Origin: JACKFB01 sp041389525
Lineage (GTDB): Bacteria > Myxococcota_A > UBA9042 > PHBI01 > JACKFB01
NCBI GenBank assembly: GCA_041389525.1
Contig: JAWKRR010000012.1
Location: 62,001-126,000, forward strand
Direction of reading: 5' to 3'
DNA: 64,000 nt
A program made the translations under genes and the position numbers. How positions within the stretch are numbered: position 1 is the stretch's first letter; the number at the start of each line of letters is the position of its first letter. Shown one piece after another: positions 48,847-57,990 of this stretch. A model generated the notes under the pieces. The model saw only the letters and a list, made by a program, of their open reading frames with translations. It did not search any database and was not told where the DNA came from.

Positions 48847-49861
48847 TGTTCCGCGCCATCGGGCGAGGGGGTGGATCCGGGGGCAGGGCGCGGTCCTGTC
48901 GAGGGGGAGGGCGAGGTGGTCGAAGAGCTTGGCGACGAGGCCATCGCGGAGGCGTGCGAATTCTCAGGGCGGGGGGCGTGGTCGGGGTCCCGACCGAGAC
49001 CGTGTACGGGGTCGCCGGGGACGCGAAGAACCCGGACGCGATCGCGCGGCTCTTCGCGCTCAAAGGCCGGCCTGACGGGCGTCCGCTGCCGGTGCTGCTG
49101 CCGGATGTGGACGCGCTGCTGGCGTGGTGTCCGGAAGCTGCCTGGCGCCGCGCGAGCCTGGCTGCTGCGTTCTGGCCCGGGCCGCTGACCATGGTGGTCG
49201 CGCGGCCGTCCGGGCTGCCCGACGCGCTGACGTGGCGGGCGGAACCTTGGGCGTGCGCGTGCCTCGACACCCCGTCGCTCTGGCGCTGCTGCGCGCTTTC
49301 GGTGGCGGGCTCGCGATTCCCGTCAGCCAACCGACACGGCGAGGTCAGCGCGACCGACGCCGCCTCCGCCCGTGCCGCCTTCGGAGCCGATCTCGGGCTG
49401 GTGCTCGATGGAGGGCTTCGCAGGAAGGCGTCGAGTCGACGGTGGTCGATCTGACGCAGGACCCGCCGCGGAGTGCTGCGGGTCAGCGCGCTGCCGGTGG
49501 CGGCGATCGGGCCGTGCTCGGCGCGTCGCTCAAGGCCGAAAACCCAGGTGGCAGCACGGCGTTTTCGCCGAAGACCTCCACGGAGATCGTCAGCGCAGCG
49601 GACCTCGCGGCGCTGCGCTGAGCTAGCGAGCGGGGCCTTCGCTGCGCGGTGATCTCGCCGCTCTCGGCGCCGCCACCCGCCGGCGTGCGGCACGTGGCGA
49701 TCCCCGACGACAAACCGCGAGGCCGCGCGAGCCCGCGAGTTCTATGCCCGGCTGCAGGAAGCCGACGCCCTGGGCCTGGACCGCGTGCTGTGGCGGATCG
49801 GGCCCGACCGCGTGGGGCCAAGCGATACGCCAGCACCTACGCGGCGGTGGGTGATGAGTAG
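48847..49861 (+). pseudogene. Sua5/YrdC-type threonylcarbamoyl-AMP synthase, frameshifted
   Basis: The reading jumps between frames but a full Sua5 layout can be followed. Segments in order are LGDEAIAEA, RILRAGGVVGVPTETVYGVA (KRxT-like ATP site region) with ALKGRPDGRPLPVLLPD, AAFWPGPLTMVVARPSGLPD, then GTLGVRVPRHPVALALLRAF in another frame, SANRHGEVSATDAASARAAF, EGVESTVVDLTQDPPR, a C-terminal Sua5-domain part (TSTEIVSAADLAAL) and AREFYARLQEADALGLDRVL. At least five frame changes separate them. The enzyme makes threonylcarbamoyl-AMP for t6A37 in tRNAs reading ANN codons. As read here it would not make a functional protein; whether this is real or a sequence error is open. Ends are approximate. 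Confidence 0.75.
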
Positions 49862-49901
49862 CAGGAGGGGCGCCCGGTTTCCCGAAGCGCCCCTCCCACT
49901 T

Positions 49902-49977
49902 TGGCGTCCCCAGCGGGGTTCGAACCCGCGTTACCGGCTTGAAAGGCCAGCGTCCTGGGCCACTAGACGATGGGGAC
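49902..49977 (-). tRNA. tRNA-Glu (UUC)
   Basis: The minus strand folds as a complete cloverleaf of 76 nt. The acceptor stem GTCCCCA pairs with TGGGGAC, and CCA is encoded (49904-49902). The anticodon stem CTGGC/GCCGG closes the loop CTTTCAA, anticodon TTC. The T arm is GCGGG-TTCGAAC-CCCGC. No indels are seen, in contrast to the neighbouring tRNA. Confidence 0.95.
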
Positions 49978-50006
49978 AACCCTAACCTGGACGGGCACCG
50001 GAGATG

Positions 50007-50078
50007 TGAGCCGAGCGGGGTCGAACCCACGGCCACTCGGATTAAAGTCCAGTGCTCTACCAACTGGGCTATCGGCCC
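50007..50078 (-). tRNA. tRNA-Lys (UUU)-like gene with three single-base irregularities
   Basis: The minus strand has a good acceptor stem (GGGCCGA with TCGGCTC) and anticodon arm sequence of a tRNA-Lys. Compared with a canonical tRNA-Lys, the anticodon loop reads CTTTAA (6 bases instead of CTTTTAA), the 3' anticodon stem has one extra G (TCCGAG instead of TCCAG), and the T loop is TTCGAC (6 bases instead of 7). The D stem has one C-A mismatch. CCA is not encoded. The anticodon is best read as TTT with one T missing. Such changes would abolish function if real. Confidence 0.7.
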
Positions 50079-50585
50079 GAAGCCCGGGCCCTAATGGCGT
50101 CCACTCAGGAGCCGCGTCAGCTACCATCGCCCGCCCGGGTCACGCGCGCCGGGGGCGCGCGAGCGCGTCGAGGCGTCGGGTCTGAGGTTGCGAACCCCCG
50201 GAGATGCAGTCAGCGCCTGGGATTTCCGGAGTCGAGCCTGTGCGGCGAGGCACGGCGCGGAGGCTCGGCGGATTACCACGAAGCCGTCGCACCGCCGACG
50301 ATTTGGCATCGGGTTGTGACCGAACACAGCTAACTTGCCCGATCGCAGGTCCCGCCCGACCGCCTTGTGGGAGTTTGCTTCGCTGAGGAAGTTCATGCGC
50401 GCTCGCCGCCTCCACGATTTACGCCGACTCCGCGTCCGCCGGCGCCGGGACCGAGCAGGCCCACGGCGCGGGGCGTTTTCCGTTGGTTGTGGTGCGTGGC
50501 TCAGTCGGCGGCGCACGTCCGCGTCGAGGTCGCGGCAGCCCTCGCGCTGTAGCGATGAGCGGGGCCCTGGGGTGCCGCGTCGTCG
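50079..50585. other. Stretch without a supported gene
   Basis: Several short open frames cross it in both directions, but none is recognisable. The signal peptide of the RCC1-repeat lipoprotein that begins its readable part at 50586 is expected here, yet I could not find a clean lipobox in any frame, in keeping with the frame damage in this stretch. An ATG at 50555 is a possible start. Confidence 0.5.
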
Positions 50586-53575
50586 GTGGCCGGCGACACG
50601 CACGAGGTGCAGTCCGTCGACGCGCGAATCGCCGACGGACCGGACGGCGCGCTCGCCGAGGACACCGCCGCCTCGGACACGCTGAGCGACGCGGATCATC
50701 TGGCACCTGACGTGACCGAGGCGGGCGACGAGGCCGATGTGCTCGACGAGCAGGCGGCCGACTCCGACGCCACGCCGGACGCGGCGCCCGACCCCGAGCC
50801 CGACACCGCTGAAGACACGCCCGAGCCGCCCGACGCGAACACCGTGGCCGAGCCGGACCCGGACGTGGCGACTGGGCCGGATTGCGATCGCCGAACCCCA
50901 GCCGGACCCCGGCGCCGTGACTGCCGTCGCGGAGTCAGAGCCGGACGCGATCACCAGGCCGACGCCGTCGCGGAGCCCGAGCCGGACGTGGAGGCCGACT
51001 TGAGCCCGACGTCGCCAGCGAGCCCGACTTGGAACCCGACGTTGCTGACCCCGAGCCCGAACACGGTCGCTGAGCCGGAGCCCGATGTCAGGCCCGAGCC
51101 GGACATCGCCGAGCCGGACATCGCCGATGCCGACAACGCCGACGGGGACGGCGGGCCGCTTGTGGCGATCTGGTGGCCACTCTTCGGGGGCGTGGTCAGC
51201 GCGGACGCGGTCTCGACTACCGAGGTCTTGCTGACCTGGGACGCGGCCGGGGATGACGTCTCGTGGCCCGCGGACATCGTCTACGAGGTGTGCATCTCAA
51301 GGTCGCGTGGCGAAGGGGGCTTGCGTGCCTTGGGTCGTCGGCGACGTGAGCGCGGCTGGCGTCGTCGAGCAACTCGTCCCGAGGGGCTTGAGAGAACACG
51401 CGGTATTTCTTCGTGGTCCGGGCTCGCGATGAGGCGGGGAATCTGGACTCAAACCTCGTCGAGGCCACGGCGCTCACGCCCGGGAACCATGCGGCGAAGG
51501 CCGTGACGGTCGGCGGTGGGCACGCTTGCGCGCTGATGGCGCGGGGGACGGTGCGTTGCTGGGGAGACAACGACTTCGGGCAGCTTGGCGACGGGACCCA
51601 GACCACGCGCGACGTCGCGGCGCCGGTCGTTGGCGTCGAACTCGTGAAGCTCATCGCGGCCGGCGCCGACCACACCTGCGCGGCCATCGCCGACGGCACC
51701 GTGCGTTGTTGGGGTCGGAACGACCGCGGCCAGCTCGGCGACGGAACGACCGACGACTCGACCGTGCCGGTGGTCGTGGGGGAACTCGGCTTCGTGAAGG
51801 CGTTGTCAGCCGGCGACGGCCACACCTGCGCGATTCTGGGCAACGGCACGATGCGTTGCTGGGGCGCCAATGACCGCGGCCAGCTTGGCGACGGGACCGT
51901 CGAGGACCGCCTCACACCCGTCGAAGTGTCGGGTGCGGCCTATGTAAAGGGCCCGTGGCTTGCGGCGCCGAGCACCTGCGCCGTGGCGGCCGACGGCCTC
52001 GTCGCCTGCTGGGGAAGAGGCGACTCGGGCCAGCTTGGCCACGGCGACGGCGAGGACCGCAACGCCTGGGCGACAGTCAGGCGCCCTTCGGGAAACCGTG
52101 ACCTCGGTCGCCACCCGGCGGCGCCCATAGCTGTGCGCGCCTCGGCAACGGACAGGTCGCCTGCTGGGGTGCGAATGACCAGGGCCAGCTCGGCGATCCT
52201 GCGGCGCTCGACGTCGAAACCCTGCCGATCCTCGTGCCGGGTGTCGAGCGCATCGGCCATCTCCGCGCGGCGGGGTCTGCAGCGTGTGCCCGCGTCGGCG
52301 ATGGGACGCTACAGTGCTGGGGAGCCGGAAGTGCGTCGGCCCTCGCCGTGCCCGCGCTCGAACTCGTCGACTCGTTCGGTGTGGGGGACGGTCAGGGATG
52401 TGCGCGAAAGGCCGACGGCAGCGTCGCGTGTTGGACTCTCGGAGGTCTGGAAGGGCGGCGTCGAATGCCCTCGTCCCTACCCCGGTCGAGGGGCTGATCG
52501 CGCTCGCAGGTCCTGTCGATCTCGCGGCCGGACTTGGGGCGACCTGCGCAGTGCTCTCGGACGGTGCCGTGCGCTGCTGGGGCAATAATTCTGGCAATTC
52601 GTTGGGAAACTGGCCGACTGCCGGAAAATTCGCTCCGCAGGAGGCGTGGCCGGTCGACGCGTACAATGTTCAAGGTGCAATCAGTGCGTTCGGCATCTCC
52701 GACCGAATGTGCGCTGCCAGGGGCGACGGGGGAATGCAGTGCTGGGGCGGGCCGAAGAGTACCTCGGGGAGGGAACAATCCACCTGCGCCACTGTTCGTG
52801 ACGGTCCTCGTGCTTGGGTTCGGCGACGCTTTTGCCTTCGGCGCCGGGTCCTCCTCCGAGGAAACCTGCGCAGGTCGGACCGATGGGCGTCTCTTTTGCT
52901 GGGGCCTAGAGCCCTTTGCCATCGAGGTGGCCCACGACGTGATTGGCTTGTCCAATGTGGGCATATGTGGCCGCCGACGGCGTGATGTACCGATGGAGCA
53001 CGCCCACCCAATCGGACGGGAGTCGAGCCGGGAATCGATCGCATCGTATTACTCGACTCGGGCGCCGGGCTTGTCGCGGTCCGGGCGATGGTTCTCTCTG
53101 GATGTGGAATCAGGCGTTGACCATGACCGAGCCCACCGCGGCGTGGTTCCTCGCCACGCCGATCCGACTCGAGGGCTTCGAGAACATCGTGCGGACCGAC
53201 GACCGGGCCGCGCGGTGATCACCGGCCTGCGCACCGATGGCCGAGGTCCTGGCGTGGGGTGAGGGCGGATCCGTGGGCGCGTACTATCGACTCGGCGTCG
53301 CGGACGCGTACGCGACGACGTGGCACAATTGGAAGAACTACGACGATTTCAACCTTGTCTTCGTCGCAGACCTCATCGAAAACGCAGTGGCGCTGTCGAT
53401 CGAGTCTACGTCCGGCGGTGCGAATTGTGCTCTGATCGCGGATGGTCGGGTCCTCTGCTGGGGCCTCGTCGCCCAAGACAGCGGGCTCAGAAAGCAACCC
53501 ACATCCCGCGCGAGATGCTCTATCTCCCGTGACCCGTGCGCTTGGCTCCGCCGTGACTTGCCCTGGCCTCGCTGA
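50586..53575 (+). pseudogene. RCC1-repeat secreted protein, frameshifted
   Basis: The readable parts in order are an acidic Asp/Glu/Ala/Pro-rich linker (50586-51150, for example DTAEDTPEPPDANTVAEPDP), an FN3-like segment (STTEVLLTWDAAGDDVSWPA, then in another frame TRYFFVVRARDEAGNLDSN), and at least nine RCC1-like repeats of the type HTCAAIADGTVRCWGRNDRG. These lie at about 51505-52075 (four in one frame), 52130-52230, 52280-52440, 52520-52760, 52810-52930 and 53230-53480, in changing frames. Such Asp-rich linker, FN3 and RCC1 combinations are typical of deltaproteobacterial lipoproteins. Ends and signal peptide are uncertain. Function is unknown. Confidence 0.75.
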
Positions 53576-53651
53576 CACTCAGGTGCGGTCGCACCAGTCC
53601 TCCACTTGCAGGCTCTTTTTCTGAAGGCGTTCTGGTCGGTGTAGGCGCTCG

Positions 53652-54475
53652 TCATTGACCGTCGCCTTTCCACGGTTCGCCGGGCAAGGCGGCGATGAAA
53701 TGCATCCAAGACGAGCCGCAGCGCGGCGGTCGAAGTCCCCAGGTCTGGCCAGAGCGCAGGAGCGCGTTCATGTGCCGCGGAAGTCGGGACGGTCGGACTT
53801 CGCGTGGAGGTTCGCTTCGAAGAGCGCTCGGGTGACCGTGTGGCCACCCTCTCTGATGGCGATTGAAGCGGGCGACGAGCGCTTCGGTGTTCACGCGACC
53901 CTGGTGGATCGCGAACCAGATGTCGAAGAGATCTCGCCCTTTCCGGCGCTGGTAGAGCGCGCGCAGCTTTCGTGCCAGCAGCTTCGTCGATGGCGAACGT
54001 GGTCGTCCGCCTCGCCGCGGAACCACTGGCTGTCGACTTGGAAGGGGACCCGCACCAGGCCCAACTTGGTGAAGTGCTCCCGCGCGTGTTGATCTCGATT
54101 TTCAGGCGCATTCGGACCGGCGGCGTGTCTTCTGAGTCGAAGCGATACAGGAGGTTGACGCGGCCCTCTTTCAGCTTGCGTTGCGGGGCCGAGCCAAGGG
54201 TCGAGCACCCCCCGCACGAGGTCGAAGGCGTGTCGCCGATGGGCGCCACGCTCGGACCTGGACGAGGTCGATGTCCTCGGATTAGCGCTGCGGCCGGCCG
54301 CAGATGCAGCTTGTAGAGCGCGGTGCCCCCTCGGAAATGCCAGGCGGTCAGCGATCTCGGCCTGCGAGTACATCTCGACGAGCGCTCGGCTGATGATCAG
54401 GTCCTGCTCGACCAGCGCATTGGCGTCCCACGGCGCTTCGCGGCGCCACTCGACGATCGCCTGTTCGGGGATCAT
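53652..54475 (-). pseudogene. AbiEii-type nucleotidyltransferase toxin, frameshifted
   Basis: The start ATG is at 54475 (MIPEQAIVEWRREAPWDANA). Segments continue in changing frames: LIISRALVEMYSQAEIADRL, the substrate region normally GGTALxK (split here near LAF), EDIDLVQV-like bases, FDLVRGVLDPWLG, KEGRVNLLYRFDSEDTPP with MRLKIEINTRE, TKLRALYQRRKGRDLFDIWF, and HMNALLRSGQTW to the stop at 53652. The 824-base span is not a multiple of 3, and at least five frame changes occur. AbiEii toxins are nucleotidyltransferases (AbiE phage-defence/type IV toxin-antitoxin). The toxin would be inactive if the changes are real. Confidence 0.75.
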
Positions 54476-55256
54476 TCGTCGGCTCCACGTCGGTGTTGAC
54501 GGCGACCTGCCAGCGCGGGTCCCGCGATGCGCCCTCCATGCTCTGCCAGGGGGCGAGCGGGACGGTGAAGAGGTTCCTCTCGGTCGGGACGCGGTCGAGG
54601 AGTCGGCGAGGTCGTTCTGCTCGACGAGGACCAGGAGGTAGCCCAGGCGCTGCACCCGCGCGACGGGCGTGCGCCTCGCCTCCGCGACCAAGGCGTCCCG
54701 ATCGATGGACTCGGCGAGTTCGGATAGGACCGTGGCGACGTTGTCCAGGTAGCCGCACCGCTCAGGGTAGCCGACGACCTCGAGGGCAGTGGCCGCCGGC
54801 GACGCGGTCACCAGCGCTCCAGTCGGTACGTTCCGCTCGACGACGGGCGTATTCGCCATGTCCTGCCGCGCGATGAAGTCGACCCGAACCCCGCGCCACG
54901 CGCGAGGCCCTCGCCGCGACTTCGGGAGCATCACCTGGAAGACCATCGGCCTGGTGAGCGGCCCCGTGGTAGGCCGCCGCGCTCAACAGCGCCACGTAGT
55001 AGGGCTCACCGAGGGTGCTCCATCAGTTGCGGGATAGACGATCCGGCGGCAGGCAGCCCAACCTGCGGTAGCGCGCGGGGACGATGACGTGAAAGCCTCG
55101 ATACGGGTCCGCGATGTGGCCCTTGTCCTTCAGGCGCCGCAGTTGTGCGCGGACCGCGGGGACAGAACGACCGAGGGCCTCGACCGCCTGCTCGGTGGTG
55201 AACGTCAGCCTGCCGTCGGTCTGCAGTGCCTCGATGTAGTCCGCTGCCGACGGCAT
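54472..55256 (-). pseudogene. AbiEi-type antitoxin, frameshifted
   Basis: The start is ATG 55256 (MPSAADYIEALQTDGRL). The N-terminal winged-helix part is intact: FTTEQAVEALGRSVPAVRAQ, LRRLKDKGHIADPYRGFHVI, then a frame change after GCLPPDRLS. Later pieces are YVALLSAAAYHGAAHQ, MVFQVMLPKSRRG, GVRVDFIARQDMANTPV, TASPAATALEVVGYPERCGY, LDNVATVLSELAESIDRDAL, RVQRLGYLLVLVEQNDLAD and ERNLFTVPLAPWQ. In the expected frame it ends with a TGA overlapping the toxin ATG (ATGA, 54475-54472). AbiEi proteins repress their own operon. It has several frame changes and the span of 785 bases is not a multiple of 3. Confidence 0.75.
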
Positions 55257-55272
55257 GCCCGAGAGGCCTTGA

Positions 55273-55371
55273 GCGCAAATAGTTAGGCGGAACGTGATGT
55301 TCCGCGGTCCGGGCACTGGCGAGTGTCCGAAAGTATTTGCGCGCGAAAAGTAACGCCCGGCGTTATCTTTT
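55273..55371. promoter_or_regulatory. Inverted repeats upstream of the AbiE pair, candidate antitoxin operators
   Basis: Three inverted repeats lie just upstream of the antitoxin start (55256, minus strand). GCGGAAC-GTGAT-GTTCCGC is at 55287-55305. GCGCAAATA (55273-55281) matches TATTTGCGC (55334-55342). TAACGC-CCG-GCGTTA is at 55351-55365 with flanking AAAAG (55346-55350) and CTTTT (55367-55371). AbiEi proteins are known to bind inverted repeats in the abiE promoter. Assignment to this antitoxin is inferred from position. Confidence 0.5.
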
Positions 55372-55480
55372 GCAAGACGCGACTCGCCGGATGGCCGAAC
55401 GACCACGGCCTCACGCAATGCTCGCTGCAGGTCGCGAGAACCCGCTAGCTCACTGTAGAACCACGCTCGCCGCGGTCAGC

Positions 55481-56635
55481 TCACGCCGCGTTCTTCTGGC
55501 GGCGGGCGGCCATCATGTCGACGAAGGGGCCGAAGAGGTACTGGGCGTCGTGGGGGCCGGGGCTGGCTTCGGGGTGGTACTGGACGCTGTAGCAGGACAG
55601 CGACTCGGAGGCGAAGCCGGCTACGGTCTGGTCGTTGAGGTGGATGTGGGTCACCCGGGTGCTCGCGGGGAGCGTCGTCGGGTCGACCGCGAAGCCGTGG
55701 TTTTGGCTGGTTATCTCGATCTTTCGACTGTCTTCGTGGCGCACGGGGTGGTTCGCACCGTGGTGGCCGAACTTGAGCTTGAAGGTCTTGGCACCCAGGG
55801 CCAGCGCGAGGATCTGGTGGCCGAGGCAGATGCCGAAGATCGGCAGGGTGCCCAGCAGCTTCTTGACCTCGGCGGGGACGCCTCGGACGGCGTCGGGGTC
55901 GCCGGGGCCGTTGGAGAGGAAGATGCCCTCGGGCTTGTAGGCCATCGCCTCTTCCGCCGTGGTGTAGGCGGGGACGACGATGACCTCGCAGCCGCGGCGG
56001 ACGAGGTGGCGCAGGATGTTGTTCTTCACGCCGAAGTCGTAGGCCACGACGCGGTACTTCTCGGCCGGGACGTCGATGGGGGGCAGCGGATCTTCGGGGT
56101 GCATGGCCGCGATGGACTCGATCCAGGTGTAGGGGCCGGGCGTCGTGACGCCCTCGACCAGGTCGACGCCGACGAGGTCGGGGACCGACTTGGCGATGCG
56201 CCGCGCCTCCTCGTCGCTCGGCGCCGGGCTGATGACGCAGCTTGGCTGGGCGCCGGTCTCGCGGATGTGGCGGACCAGGGCGCGGGTGTCGACCTCGGTG
56301 ATGGCCACGACGCCGTGGTCGACGAGGTAGCTCTCGAGATCCTGCGAGCTTCGGTAATTCGAGACCACCGGGCTGACCGCGCGCACGACGAGGCCGGAGG
56401 CGAACACGCGCCGCGACTCGGGGTCTTCCGGGTTGACGCCGTAGTTGCCGATCTCGGGGTAGGTCATCGTGACGATCTGCCCGCTGTAGGACGGATCGGT
56501 CAGGATCTCCTGGTAGCCGGTCATCGACGTGTTGAGCACGATCTCACCGCGGGCCACGCCGCGGGCGCCGAGGGCCCGGCCGCGAAAGAGGGTCCCATCG
56601 GACAGCGCCACCACTGCGTCATCGTCTTTCTTCAC
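55481..56635 (-). CDS. carA: Carbamoyl-phosphate synthase small subunit
   Basis: The product is 384 residues from a GTG at 56635 with GGAG about ten bases upstream. It hydrolyses glutamine and passes ammonia to the large subunit for carbamoyl phosphate. The N-terminal CarA domain has GRALGARGVARGEIVLNTSM, TGYQEILTDPSYSGQIVTMT and YPEIGNYGVNPED. The class I glutaminase has the Cys in FGICLGHQILALALG (about 265) and His-Glu in YSVQYHPEASPGPHDA. It is the last gene of the pyr run. No carB is in the window. Confidence 0.96.
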   Translation of the reverse strand: MKKDDDAVVALSDGTLFRGRALGARGVARGEIVLNTSMTGYQEILTDPSYSGQIVTMTYPEIGNYGVNPEDPESRRVFASGLVVRAVSPVVSNYRSSQDLESYLVDHGVVAITEVDTRALVRHIRETGAQPSCVISPAPSDEEARRIAKSVPDLVGVDLVEGVTTPGPYTWIESIAAMHPEDPLPPIDVPAEKYRVVAYDFGVKNNILRHLVRRGCEVIVVPAYTTAEEAMAYKPEGIFLSNGPGDPDAVRGVPAEVKKLLGTLPIFGICLGHQILALALGAKTFKLKFGHHGANHPVRHEDSRKIEITSQNHGFAVDPTTLPASTRVTHIHLNDQTVAGFASESLSCYSVQYHPEASPGPHDAQYLFGPFVDMMAARRQKNAA

Positions 56636-56658
56636 TCGAGCTACTCCCTACTCAGCTG

Positions 56659-57990
56659 CTACGAACCTTCGGCGGCGCGCCATACCACATCGCCGGACAC
56701 CATCGTGACAATCGCGCGGCCCCTCAGCGCCTGACCCAGCCACGGCGTGTTGTGGCCGCGGCTTTGAAGGGTGGACGCTGACGGGATCCAGGTGTGCGTC
56801 GGGTCGATGGCCGTCAGGTCGGCGGGCGCGCCCACCGCGAGGCCCCGCTCGCCCTCGAACTGGCCGCCGCCGAACTGCCCGCCGCCGATCTGGCCGCCGC
56901 CGAGCACGCGCCGGGGGCCCTCGGTGAAGAGCGCCATCGCTCGCGCAGCGCTCAGCGTGCCGTCATTTACCAAGGCGAGGACGAGCGAGAGCGCAGTCTC
57001 GACCGCGCTCATGCCCGTCGCGGCGCGCTCGAACTCCTGGCTCTTGTCCTCGATGTGGTGCGGCTGGTGGTCGGTCGCCACGCAGTCGATGGTGCCGTCG
57101 GCCAACCCGGCGCGCAGGGCGGCGCAGTCGGCCTCGGCGCGCAGGGGAGGGCGCACCTTCACGTTGGGGTCGAAGGTGGCCAGGGCCGCCGCGGTCAGGT
57201 GCAGGTGGTGCGGGGTGACGTCGCAGGTCACCGGGACGCCGCGGGCTTTGGCTTGGCGGACCAGCTCGACCGCGACGGCCGTGCTCAGGCGCTGCAGGTG
57301 CAGTCGCGCGCCGGTCAGCTCGCAGAGCAGCAGGTCGCGGCTGACGGCGATGGCCTCGGCCGCGGCGGGCGTCTCGGGCAGGCCCAGGCGCGTCGACCAG
57401 GGGCCCTCGTCGCAGACGCCGCTCATGGTGGTCTCAGCCGGAGCGGTCATCACGACCAGCCCGAATCCGTCCGCGTATTCGAGGAGGCGGCGCATGAAAC
57501 CAGCGCTCGAGATCGGCTGCTCTCCCGTGCTGAGCGCGACGCAGCCCGCGCTGTGAAGCTCGCCGATGGGGGCGAGGGTCTCGTGGCGCAGGCCCAGGGT
57601 CGCCGCGCCCACGGGCAGCAGGCGGGCGGCCTTGGCGCGGGTGGCGAGGCCGGCTATTTCGGCGACCACGGCGGCGCGGTCGACCACGGGCTCGGTGTTC
57701 GGCGTGGCGCAGACCTGGGTGAAGCCGCCGGCCGCGGCGGCGCGCAGGCCGCTGGCGATGGTCTCTTTCTCCTCGAAGCCGGGCTCGCGGAGGGCGCAGC
57801 GCAGGTCGGTCATGCCGGCGATCAGCCAGGCGCCGTCTAGGTTTTCGACGCGGTCGCCGGCCGCCGGTTCGGCCGCCCCTTGGGTCACGGCGACGATGCG
57901 CCCGCCCTCGACCGCCACAGCCCCCGGGCCGTCCAACCCGCGCGCGGCGTCCAGCAGCCGCCCGCCTACCAGCCAGGTGCGCTCGCTCAT
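56659..57990 (-). CDS. Inactive dihydroorotase-like protein (PyrC')
   Basis: The product is 443 residues from ATG 57990 overlapping the pyrB stop (ATGA). It has the amidohydrolase fold and the dihydroorotase layout, but the metal ligands are missing. The HxH of DVHVHLREPG is replaced (MTDLRCALREPG, about residue 60-70), the His of the HAED region is replaced (VMTAPAETTMSGV), and the His of the HxSTA region is Arg (LHLQRLSTAVAVEL). Asp of CVATDHQPHH is kept. Such proteins are known in Pseudomonas as PyrC', which supports aspartate carbamoyltransferase assembly. A real dihydroorotase must be elsewhere in the genome. Confidence 0.9.
   Translation of the reverse strand: MSERTWLVGGRLLDAARGLDGPGAVAVEGGRIVAVTQGAAEPAAGDRVENLDGAWLIAGMTDLRCALREPGFEEKETIASGLRAAAAGGFTQVCATPNTEPVVDRAAVVAEIAGLATRAKAARLLPVGAATLGLRHETLAPIGELHSAGCVALSTGEQPISSAGFMRRLLEYADGFGLVVMTAPAETTMSGVCDEGPWSTRLGLPETPAAAEAIAVSRDLLLCELTGARLHLQRLSTAVAVELVRQAKARGVPVTCDVTPHHLHLTAAALATFDPNVKVRPPLRAEADCAALRAGLADGTIDCVATDHQPHHIEDKSQEFERAATGMSAVETALSLVLALVNDGTLSAARAMALFTEGPRRVLGGGQIGGGQFGGGQFEGERGLAVGAPADLTAIDPTHTWIPSASTLQSRGHNTPWLGQALRGRAIVTMVSGDVVWRAAEGS

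Noticed and set aside
48847..49861. Intact small Sua5 protein in one frame from 48789.
   Set aside because: The single-frame reading loses similarity after about residue 150 and the remaining conserved segments appear in other frames.
49902..55256. Genomic island inserted at the tRNA-Glu/tRNA-Lys pair.
   Set aside because: There is no integrase and no direct repeat of a tRNA 3' end. The broken genes lie on the 5' side of both tRNAs, whereas islands usually insert at the 3' end.
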